A model generated the notes under the pieces. That model did not search any database. It was not told where the DNA came from and saw only the letters and a list, made by a program, of their open reading frames with translations. Shown here piece by piece: positions 1 to 3,788 of a stretch of 11,827 bases of DNA. A program made the translations under genes and the position numbers. How positions within the stretch are numbered: the stretch's first letter is position 1; the number at the start of each line of letters is the position of its first letter. Source of the stretch: an uncultured Collinsella sp. (GTDB lineage: Bacteria; Actinomycetota; Coriobacteriia; Coriobacteriales; Coriobacteriaceae); contig URYA01000031.1 of NCBI GenBank assembly GCA_900551975.1, positions 1 through 11,827 on the forward strand. Direction: 5' to 3'.

Positions 1-115
1 CGCCGGTCGCCTCGATGCTGCGGGCCAGGGCGCCGATGTCGCCGAAGTCCTCGCGCGGGTTCTGCTCGCTCGGGCGGATGTCGCCCAGGCGAACCTGCCT
101 CTTCTCAAACTGCAT
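1..115 (-). CDS. ParB/Spo0J-like protein, N-terminal fragment (runs off left edge)
   Basis: Only the first 38 codons are inside the window. They read MQFEKRQVRLGDIRPSEQNP and continue with R-E-D-F-G-D-I, then A-L-A-R-S-I-E-A-T-G. The pattern of a short strand ending in I-x-P-S-x-x-N-P-R, followed by a helix of the L-x-x-S-I-x-x-x-G type, is the opening of the ParB/RepB/Spo0J N-terminal (ParB/Srx) fold. That fold serves DNA partition proteins, CTP-dependent clamps and related nucleases. The start at 115 has an AGGAGG 7 nt upstream; the ATG at 120 opens a different frame without family resemblance. It follows the 52-aa membrane protein gene by 15 nt, so the two are probably cotranscribed. Without the HTH and C-terminus, its exact role (partition, replication or regulation) cannot be fixed. 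Confidence 0.65.
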   Translation of the reverse strand, partial: MQFEKRQVRLGDIRPSEQNPREDFGDIGALARSIEATG

Positions 116-130
116 GCCATATCCTCCTGA

Positions 131-289
131 CTAGTAGTACATCCCGCTCGGCGCGGTCCCCTCGATGGCGCCGGCGACGGCGATCAGGCCGATGAGCGCC
201 ACGGCGCACACGACGCTGCGCACGCGCTCGGGAAGCGAGTCCCACCACGCGCCGAGCCTGCAGCCGGCATCCCAGATAAAATCGACCAT
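131..289 (-). CDS. Small single-pass membrane protein, 52 aa
   Basis: The start at 289 shares bases with the stop of the upstream excisionase-like gene (TAATG), which indicates translational coupling. The product starts MVDFIWDAGCRLGAWW. It has an amphipathic, tryptophan-rich N-terminal part with charged D-S-L-P-E-R-V-R, then one hydrophobic helix at about residues 26-42, and ends in G-M-Y-Y. I do not recognise a family. Size and topology resemble small holin-like or conjugation-accessory membrane proteins, but nothing here decides between them. The gene sits between an HTH gene and the ParB-like gene in a tight leftward operon. Confidence 0.55.
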   Translation of the reverse strand: MVDFIWDAGCRLGAWWDSLPERVRSVVCAVALIGLIAVAGAIEGTAPSGMYY

Positions 290-519
290 TACGCCACCCG
301 CCTCGGACGGCGAGCGGGCACGCAGTCGGGCGAGGGCAGCGCCGGCACCGCGCCGCGCGCCATGATGGCGGCATCGATGTCCTCGCTGCGCACCACCTCG
401 CGCGAGCTGTTGGGGTTGAGCGACGGGTAGCGCGGGATGACCCCTTGCATGACCATCGCGCGGAACGTGACGTTGTCGCAGCAGGCGTAACGCGCGCCCT
501 TGGCTATCGACATCCACAT
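289..519 (-). CDS. Excisionase-like small HTH (MerR-type winged helix) protein, 76 aa
   Basis: The order of elements is S-I-A-K-G-A-R-Y-A at residues 4-12, then a recognition-helix-like N-V-T-F-R-A-M-V-M-Q-G-V-I-P, a short basic wing, and V-V-R-S-E-D-I-D-A-A-I. This matches the layout of excisionase-family HTH domains (sxxEAAxxLgvs, txxrxixxGxlPaxr, hxixrxDLdafl). Such proteins bend DNA as recombination directionality factors or act as small regulators. The start at 519 has AGGAG about 6 nt upstream. The C-terminus ends in a basic R-R-P-R-R-V-A tail. The gene lies more than 3 kb from the integrase and begins the excisionase, membrane protein, ParB run. The HTH is reasonably clear; the excisionase role is an inference. 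Confidence 0.5.
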   Translation of the reverse strand: MWMSIAKGARYACCDNVTFRAMVMQGVIPRYPSLNPNSSREVVRSEDIDAAIMARGAVPALPSPDCVPARRPRRVA

Positions 520-591
520 GGCCTTCTCCTTTCACATGTAATAGGGCCAATCCCTTGCCGGAGGGCCGCACCGATAGATGCAGCCGGAGGG

Positions 592-642
592 CGCTCCCCC
601 GCCAAAGGGAGCGGTGCCGCCGCCCCGCCAAGTCGGCGGCGG
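592..642. repeat. Two tandem GC-rich hairpins
   Basis: The first inverted repeat pairs CGCTCCC (592-598) with GGGAGCG (607-613) around an 8-nt loop. The second pairs CCGCCGCC (617-624) with GGCGGCGG (635-642) around a 10-nt loop. Both loops begin CCGCCAA. They lie in a gene-free stretch (520-745) upstream of the excisionase-like gene. There is no T-run after either arm, so they do not look like intrinsic terminators. Confidence 0.6.
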
Positions 643-666
643 ACACCTTGCGGGCCGGAAGTAGGG

Positions 667-740
667 GGTCCGGCCCCGTCGCGCCACGGGCCCCGCGGAA
701 TGGGGGCGGTACGGAACCCGTGGCGCGACGGGGACGGACC
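667..740. repeat. Long inverted repeat, 24-bp arms with one mismatch
   Basis: Arm 667-690 pairs with arm 717-740. The inner 17 bp (674-690 with 717-733, CCCCGTCGCGCCACGGG and its complement) are perfect; one A/G mismatch (673/734) is followed by six further pairs. The 26-nt loop (691-716) can form a small CCCC/GGGG inner stem. It begins only 5 nt past the stop of the possible 22-aa peptide gene on the minus strand. No T-run follows on either strand. Candidate roles are an origin of transfer or replication, a processing or attenuation hairpin, or a protein-binding site; none can be chosen from sequence alone. Confidence 0.75.
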
Positions 741-745
741 AGCCG

Positions 746-814
746 TCAGCGGCTCATGATGCCGAGTCCGACCCCGAACAGGAACGCGAAGGAAAGTGCG
801 AGAATGAAACCCAT
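746..814 (-). CDS. Possible 22-aa single-helix membrane peptide
   Basis: The reading frame begins M-G-F-I-L-A-L-S-F-A-F-L-F-G-V-G and ends I-M-S-R: one uninterrupted hydrophobic helix with a single basic residue at the C-terminus. Its ATG is preceded by AAGGAGGT at 4 nt spacing, the best Shine-Dalgarno match in this part of the window, which is the main reason to accept so short a gene. Its start is only 27 bp from the divergent start at 842, which leaves little room for two separate promoters. It may therefore be translated from a longer leftward transcript. The large hairpin at 667-740 follows immediately. Function unknown. Confidence 0.45.
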   Translation of the reverse strand: MGFILALSFAFLFGVGLGIMSR

Positions 815-841
815 GGGAACCTCCTTGGAAGGGAATCGAAG

Positions 842-1306
842 ATGAACAAGACGCTCAAAGCCGCGAAGGAGAACATCGACCTGCTGGTCACCATCGCCGG
901 AGCGGTCGGGTTCGGCTCGGTCGCCGCGATGGCCGAGGACGTGCGCATGATGGTCGCCGAGCACCCGGCCTCGTGCCTCCTCCTGACCGGTGCCGCCGCC
1001 ATGCTCGGGTACGCGACCGCGCGCATCGTCTCCGCGAGGAGCTCCTGGGCAAAGCGCCGGAGGATGGACGACCGCCTCTCCGCCGTATTCCTCGGCATGT
1101 CGAGGAGGCGGAAGGAGCTGGTGTCCCGTGCGCTCGACGAGGGCTCCGTCAGCCTCTCCCCGCTCGATTCCGACGCCCTCGCGCTGTGCGAGCTCGGCAT
1201 CTTCGGGATGCCGCCAGTCGGCTCGGTACTCTCCGCGACCGACTTCTCCGTCCAGCCCGCGGTAATCCGGGCGATTATCGAGCACCGCTCCGAGTGGCTC
1301 GGCTAG
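842..1306 (+). CDS. Two-helix membrane protein with soluble C-terminal domain, 154 aa (possibly superinfection-exclusion-like)
   Basis: Hydrophobic helices lie at about residues 12-30 (L-L-V-T-I-A-G-A-V-G-F-G) and 43-64 (C-L-L-L-T-G-A-A-A-M-L-G-Y). They are followed by a basic stop-transfer stretch (W-A-K-R-R-R-M) and a cytoplasmic domain of about 85 residues. That domain has alternating helices and a D-A-L-A-L-C-E-L-G-I-F segment that ends with F-S-V-Q-P-A-V-I-R-A-I-I-E, resembling a small winged-helix layout. Membrane anchor plus such a domain is reminiscent of phage SieB-type superinfection exclusion proteins, but this is a resemblance only. Codon third positions are strongly G/C, supporting a real gene. 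GGAAGGG lies 8 nt before the ATG. It is the only plus-strand gene among leftward genes and converges with the 50-aa gene, sharing a CTAG stop overlap. Confidence 0.6.
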   Translation: MNKTLKAAKENIDLLVTIAGAVGFGSVAAMAEDVRMMVAEHPASCLLLTGAAAMLGYATARIVSARSSWAKRRRMDDRLSAVFLGMSRRRKELVSRALDEGSVSLSPLDSDALALCELGIFGMPPVGSVLSATDFSVQPAVIRAIIEHRSEWLG

Positions 1307-1455
1307 CTCACCCATAGTGACCCGACCACCCACGCCGCGATGAACGGCAGCGCGACCGAGAAGCACATCCGCGCGAGGCCGTAGGCCCCCTGCGCGGTGC
1401 ACGCCCACCCCGCGGCGTCCATCACGACGGCCGAGGCCAGCAGCGCCCGGGTCAT
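1303..1455 (-). CDS. Small two-helix membrane protein, 50 aa
   Basis: The frame starts MTRALLASAVVMDAAGWACT, continues through A-Y-G-L-A-R-M and a second helix C-F-S-V-A-L-P-F-I-A-A-W-V-V-G, and ends L-W-V-S. Two hydrophobic segments (about 4-20 and 30-46) with a short basic turn make a hairpin topology like small holins or membrane accessory proteins. The ATG overlaps the stop of the upstream 74-aa gene (ATGA), so translation is probably coupled. The stop overlaps by 4 bp (CTAG) the stop of the convergent 154-aa gene. No family recognised. Confidence 0.6.
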   Translation of the reverse strand: MTRALLASAVVMDAAGWACTAQGAYGLARMCFSVALPFIAAWVVGSLWVS

Positions 1456-1676
1456 TCGCGGTCCCCAGACGAGCTGTCCCCGCTGCGGGACGTCGTATCG
1501 GACGCGATAAGGTCGGCCCCGATCTCCACGACGTCCCCGAGCGAATCCAGGATCTCGCGGGCGGCGTCGATGTGGTCGCCGGCCTTGTCGAGCCTCTCCT
1601 GCAGCTCGTACACGCCCTTCAGCTTCACGCCGAGCGTAAGCTCGCCCACCTTCTTGCCTTCCATCTCCTCCCCCAT
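1452..1676 (-). CDS. Small acidic coiled-coil-like protein, 74 aa
   Basis: After MGEEMEGKK the protein has a short strand (V-G-E-L-T-L-G-V-K-L-K-G-V) and then a long amphipathic helix (residues about 18-58, Y-E-L-Q-E-R-L-D-K-A-G through I-L-D-S-L-G). It ends in a polar Ser/Asp/Arg tail. Small proteins of this strand-then-helix build are common in Gram-positive prophages, without known function. The start at 1676 is 2 nt past the stop of the HTH gene, so it is probably translated by coupling; M5 is an alternative start but an AGGAG abuts it with no spacing. It is the second gene of the leftward operon driven from the operator region. Confidence 0.6.
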   Translation of the reverse strand: MGEEMEGKKVGELTLGVKLKGVYELQERLDKAGDHIDAAREILDSLGDVVEIGADLIASDTTSRSGDSSSGDRE

Positions 1677-1678
1677 CC

Positions 1679-1909
1679 CTACGCGGCCTCGTCCGTGTTC
1701 CAGCCCATCAGGTCGTTGGGCGTGCAGCCGAGGGCCAACCCCAACGCCGCGAGGCTCTCGAGCGAAGGCGTCGAGGCCTTCGCCAGATAGTTGCGGATGC
1801 TGTATACCGACACGCCCGATGCCGCGGAAAGCTCCTCAGCGGTCTTGATGTCGGCGTGAGCCATCGCAACGCGCAGGTTATGAGCGACGCGTGTGCAAAT
1901 ATCCGTCAT
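1679..1909 (-). CDS. Small XRE-type HTH regulator, 76 aa (Cro-like position)
   Basis: The product is little more than a DNA-binding domain. A helix at 5-20 is followed by the HTH, K-T-A-E-E-L-S-A-A-S-G-V-S-V-Y-S-I-R-N-Y-L at residues 22-42. Then come P-S-L-E-S-L-A-A-L-G-L-A-L-G and a final C-T-P-N-D-L-M-G-W. This is the standard HTH_3 (cI/Cro) plan. GGAGG lies 7 nt before the ATG at 1909. It is the first gene of the leftward operon, whose strong promoter contains operator O2. By position it corresponds to Cro: it faces the early or transfer genes, whereas the larger divergent HTH protein faces int. Its last helix resembles that of its divergent partner, so both may bind related operators. Confidence 0.8.
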   Translation of the reverse strand: MTDICTRVAHNLRVAMAHADIKTAEELSAASGVSVYSIRNYLAKASTPSLESLAALGLALGCTPNDLMGWNTDEAA

Positions 1910-1933
1910 TCATGTACCTCCGTTCTAGAAATC

Positions 1934-1948
1934 TACGTGTTTCGCGTT
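1934..1948. promoter_or_regulatory. Operator O1 (imperfect palindrome)
   Basis: TACGTGT-T-TCGCGTT has the same layout as O2, with degenerate half-sites. It lies just downstream of the expected start of the leftward transcript (about 1953). Its centre (1941) is 32 bp from the O2 centre, about three helical turns, so both would be bound on the same face of DNA. Confidence 0.65.
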
Positions 1949-1959
1949 TGCTGATACTC

Positions 1960-1987
1960 ATTATCTACGTGATTCACGTATTGTCAA
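1960..1987 (-). promoter_or_regulatory. Strong leftward promoter of the HTH-led operon
   Basis: Read on the minus strand, TTGACA (1987-1982) is followed by a 16-bp spacer and GATAAT (1965-1960). The -35 matches the consensus at 6/6 and the -10 at 5/6. The spacer is occupied almost completely by operator O2, so binding there would exclude RNA polymerase. Confidence 0.8.
1966..1980. promoter_or_regulatory. Operator O2 (perfect palindrome)
   Basis: TACGTGA-T-TCACGTA is a perfect 7+1+7 palindrome. It sits exactly between the -35 and -10 of the leftward promoter. It is the best of three related sites and thus the likely highest-affinity site for one or both divergent HTH proteins. Confidence 0.85.
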
Positions 1988-2006
1988 CATGATTCTAGTA
2001 ACTTTC

Positions 2007-2035
2007 TTGATGGATATACACATTTCGCGTAGACT
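2007..2035 (+). promoter_or_regulatory. Rightward promoter of the repressor-like gene
   Basis: TTGATG (2007-2012), a 17-bp spacer and TAGACT (2030-2035) match the consensus at 4/6 each, clearly weaker than the opposing promoter. Operator O3 lies in its spacer and touches the -10. The start of transcription would fall near 2042, giving a short leader with AAGGGAG before the ATG at 2060. Confidence 0.55.
2017..2031. promoter_or_regulatory. Operator O3 (imperfect palindrome)
   Basis: TACACAT-T-TCGCGTA has a good right half-site and a poorer left one. Its centre (2024) is 51 bp from the O2 centre, close to five helical turns. Its place inside the rightward promoter suggests negative autoregulation at high protein levels or repression by the Cro-like protein. 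Confidence 0.6.
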
Positions 2036-2059
2036 TCTATCTGAAGAAGGGAGAGATAT

Positions 2060-2449
2060 ATGTATGAACTCTCGATAAAGAAGATGCGCGAGGCCGCTGG
2101 ATTTAAGAAGCAGCCAGACGCCGCCCGCGCCCTTGGATGGAAAGAACGCCGCTATGCATCCATCGAGCGAGGTGAAGTGAAACTAACCGCAGAGGACGCT
2201 TGCGTGATAGCCGAGGTATTTGGTTGTACGCCAAACGACCTCTGTGGATGGCCGCCTGGCTTGAATGAAGGGTTTGCCGATGAGCTCGACCCCGAGGAGG
2301 GCGAGCTGCTCTACTGCTACCGGCAGAGCAGCGAGAAGAGGCGCTCGAAGATCCTGGAGACGGCACGCGACCAGGCCGAGCTGTCCCAAGCTCAGGCTGC
2401 AGCGCCTGAAGGCGAAGGGCTGGAAGCGGATCAAGTAAGGTCCGCGTAG
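2060..2449 (+). CDS. XRE-type HTH transcriptional regulator, 129 aa (cI-like position)
   Basis: An N-terminal HTH_3 domain spans about residues 4-60: I-K-K-M-R-E-A-A-G, D-A-A-R-A-L-G-W-K-E-R-R-Y-A-S-I-E-R-G, then A-C-V-I-A-E-V-F-G-C-T-P-N-D-L-C-G-W. A linker leads to a charged helical C-terminal part (E-L-L-Y-C-Y-R-Q-S-S-E-K-R-R-S-K-I-L-E-T-A-R) of a kind often found after the HTH in small phage repressors, where it may mediate dimerization. There is no LexA-type peptidase domain, so release by self-cleavage is not expected. It is transcribed divergently from the 76-aa HTH gene and towards abi and int, the place usually held by the maintenance repressor. AAGGGAG precedes the ATG at 6 nt spacing. 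Confidence 0.8.
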   Translation: MYELSIKKMREAAGFKKQPDAARALGWKERRYASIERGEVKLTAEDACVIAEVFGCTPNDLCGWPPGLNEGFADELDPEEGELLYCYRQSSEKRRSKILETARDQAELSQAQAAAPEGEGLEADQVRSA

Positions 2450-2452
2450 GGA

Positions 2453-2477
2453 CCGTCCGTGACCCCGGGCCGGACGG
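2453..2477. repeat. GC-rich hairpin after the repressor gene
   Basis: CCGTCCG (2453-2459) pairs with CGGACGG (2471-2477) around an 11-nt loop, starting 4 nt after the repressor stop. The following bases (AATTATCTT) are only weakly T-rich. It could slow or partly end the repressor transcript, but it is not a convincing intrinsic terminator. Confidence 0.5.
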
Positions 2478-2488
2478 AATTATCTTGC

Positions 2489-2517
2489 AACGATTGACCC
2501 GGGGCCGACAAATCGTT
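2489..2517. promoter_or_regulatory. Inverted repeat overlapping the small-RNA promoter
   Basis: AACGATT (2489-2495) and AATCGTT (2511-2517) form a perfect 7-bp inverted repeat with a 15-bp spacer. The arms overlap the ends of the -35 and -10 hexamers described in the next entry. As DNA this looks like an operator for a dimeric protein. The sequence differs from O1-O3, so it would answer to another regulator. Confidence 0.5.
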
Positions 2518-2522
2518 AAAGT
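2494..2522 (+). promoter_or_regulatory. Promoter of the putative abi-linked RNA
   Basis: TTGACC (2494-2499), a 17-bp spacer and TAAAGT (2517-2522) match the -35 at 5/6 and the -10 at 4/6. Transcription would start near 2529, outside any gene, and run into the structured stretch that ends with the terminator at 2573-2607. Confidence 0.55.
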
Positions 2523-2528
2523 ACAGGA

Positions 2529-2607
2529 CAGCGGTATTGACGCGGGGATCCTACGGGACCCGCGTCCTGCGGAAAGGCGGCTGTCCATCAGGACGGCCGC
2601 CTTTCTT
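2529..2607 (+). ncRNA. Putative structured small RNA upstream of abi (antitoxin/guide-like candidate)
   Basis: About 80 nt lie between a promoter and an intrinsic terminator, with no credible coding frame. Hairpin 1 pairs GACGCGGG (2539-2546) with CCCGCGTC (2559-2566). After a 2-nt bulge it extends through TCC/GGA to a TACG tetraloop. CAG/CTG (2529-2531 with 2567-2569) could close a base stem across an internal loop. Hairpin 2 is the terminator. A conserved RNA motif upstream of abiF-type genes, and RNA-toxin pairing for AbiF proteins, have been described; I could not compare this sequence with those models. It could instead be only a leader with an attenuator. Exact ends are inferred. Confidence 0.5.
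2573..2607 (+). terminator. Intrinsic terminator or attenuator 19 nt before abi
   Basis: AAAGGCGGCTGTCC (2573-2586) pairs with GGACGGCCGCCTTT (2591-2604) to give a 14-bp stem with one U-G wobble and an ATCA loop, followed by CTTCATTT. Its place just ahead of the abi ribosome binding site means that abi is transcribed only by read-through. Confidence 0.8.
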
Positions 2608-2622
2608 CATTTAGGAGCACAA

Positions 2623-3564
2623 ATGGGAGCAAAACCATTTCGGACCATTCAGGAGCAGGTAGACCTGCTCCAGGCGCGAGGGATGAAAGTCGACGAGAAG
2701 ACCCCCGAGGTTCTTATGCGCGAGGGCTACTACTCCATCGTCAATGGATACAAGGACCCCTTCATCGACGCCGAGCGAACCGCCCAGGCGGGAGAGGACC
2801 GCTATGTCGAGGGTTCCAAGTTTTCAGACCTCTGCGCTCTCTATACGTTCGACCGCGAGCTGAGATCGCTGACGTTCAGGTATCTCATTCTCGCCGAGGC
2901 GAAGGTTAAGACCGCCGTCGCCTATACGTTTTCCGAAGCGCACAGGTCCCCGAACGACTACCTCCTTCAGTCAAGTTTCTGCAGCGAACAGGAATTCGTG
3001 CCGACATCGGACGGAACGGAATATGCGAAGGAGGTCTCGGGGCTCACGGGGATACTCGGGAGACGGGCGGAGAAGAGCGATTCGGGTTTCGTGAGCCACT
3101 ATCGGGATACCTACGGGTCCGTCCCGCTCTGGGTGCTCGTTAACGACTTGACATTCGGCAACATCGAGCACTTCTTCAACCTCATGAAACCGGCGGAGCA
3201 GAGGGGCGTGTGCAAGATGATTGTCGCCTCGACCGGCAGAACCGGATCGAAGCGCCTGGGATACTTCGACGAAAAGAAGGCGATAGTGTCGATCGAGACG
3301 CTCGTTAAGTTCCGAAACGTCTGCGCCCACGACGAGCGGCTCTATTGCGCCCGGGTCGGCGGCAGGAAAAGCGTCAACTACATAAAGATGGTGTGGATGC
3401 TCGAGCGCTACCTCACACCTGCAGAGTTCTCATCGTTCATTCGCGATCTCACAACGCTACTCACGAGATACGTGAAGGCATACGCGATTAAGCACGTCTT
3501 AAAGGAGATAGGCTTTGTCGAGTTGCTCAAGCGATCTGAAGACGGGACGCTCTTCGAGGCCTAG
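2623..3564 (+). CDS. Abi_2 / AbiF-type abortive infection protein with HEPN RNase motif, 313 aa
   Basis: The N-terminus (K-P-F-R-T-I-Q-E-Q-V-D-L-L-Q-A-R-G-M, then R-E-G-Y-Y-S-I-V-N-G-Y-K-D-P-F at 33-47) is the classic Abi_2 (AbiD/AbiF) opening. Next come L-Y-T-F-D-R-E-L-R (73-81), V-P-L-W-V-L-V-N-D-L-T-F-G-N (167-180) and R-N-V-C-A-H-D-E-R-L-Y (231-241). The last is the HEPN ribonuclease signature R-x4-H (R231, H236). Known family members stop phage growth by halting the infected cell; HEPN proteins cut RNA as dimers. Start 2623 is chosen because AGGAG lies 5 nt upstream and the family motifs begin there; the longer frame from 2485 would run through the terminator hairpin. Length is normal for the family. 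It sits between a repressor-like gene and int, a usual cargo site, and behind a putative small RNA. Confidence 0.85.
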   Translation: MGAKPFRTIQEQVDLLQARGMKVDEKTPEVLMREGYYSIVNGYKDPFIDAERTAQAGEDRYVEGSKFSDLCALYTFDRELRSLTFRYLILAEAKVKTAVAYTFSEAHRSPNDYLLQSSFCSEQEFVPTSDGTEYAKEVSGLTGILGRRAEKSDSGFVSHYRDTYGSVPLWVLVNDLTFGNIEHFFNLMKPAEQRGVCKMIVASTGRTGSKRLGYFDEKKAIVSIETLVKFRNVCAHDERLYCARVGGRKSVNYIKMVWMLERYLTPAEFSSFIRDLTTLLTRYVKAYAIKHVLKEIGFVELLKRSEDGTLFEA

Positions 3565-3620
3565 GCGCGGCAGGTTTTTTCGGTTTTTCCGGAAAACCTC
3601 CAGCGGGCACACCAAAACGC

Positions 3621-3668
3621 CAGTTACTCCCCCATTTTCGTAACCCCACGAAAATGGGCAGGAGACTG
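3621..3668. repeat. Long inverted repeat between abi and int
   Basis: A perfect 11-bp core (CCCATTTTCGT, 3631-3641; ACGAAAATGGG, 3648-3658) surrounds a 6-nt loop. It is extended by CTCC/GGAG (3627-3630 with 3661-3664) and CAGT/ACTG (3621-3624 with 3665-3668) across two small internal bulges, 19 pairs in total. No T-run follows. It may end abi transcription as an unusual hairpin, or serve as a binding site for integrase or an accessory protein. Confidence 0.7.
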
Positions 3669-3704
3669 ATTAAGTTGTTGTAGAAAGTGCAACGACTGCT
3701 ACTG

Positions 3705-3749
3705 AAATAAAGAAACCCCGTGCGGCAATCTTGGCGGATCCGCACGGGG
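3705..3749 (-). terminator. Hairpin before int, terminator-like for minus-strand transcripts
   Basis: CCCCGTGCGG (3716-3725) pairs with CCGCACGGGG (3740-3749), 10 bp perfect with a 14-nt loop. Read on the minus strand, the stem is followed by TTTCTTTATTT (3715-3705), the layout of an intrinsic terminator. It would stop antisense transcription entering through int. On the plus strand it would lie in the int leader. Confidence 0.6.
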
Positions 3750-3788
3750 CATATGCCCTCCGGCAAAAGGGAAAGGCAGGACCATTAT

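Noticed and set aside
746..1408. Long minus-strand frame (220 codons) opposite the 154-aa membrane protein
   Set aside because: Composition is Arg/Gly/Glu-rich nonsense typical of an antisense frame. Only its last 22 codons, with their own ribosome site, look like a gene.
2485..2622. Longer N-terminus for the Abi protein, starting at 2485
   Set aside because: The extra 46 residues run through the hairpins and the terminator, match no Abi_2 start, and lack a good ribosome site. AGGAG before 2623 and the family motifs favour the shorter form.
3572..3599. Hairpin AGGTTTT/AAAACCT as the abi terminator
   Set aside because: The T-run lies in the stem and loop, not after the 3' arm, and the stem needs a bulge; it is at best a weak signal.
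599..3737. Heptamer CCGCCAA/TTGGCGG found in the loops of three hairpins (599-605, 625-631, 3731-3737) as a shared recognition site
   Set aside because: The same heptamer also occurs outside hairpins, for example near 4600, 4788, 8389 and 9453, so it is common in this GC-rich DNA and the loop placement may be chance.
3720..3788. Integrase start at GTG 3720 or ATG 3753
   Set aside because: The added residues come from the hairpin leader and resemble no integrase N-terminus; 3789 has an AGGA-type ribosome site.
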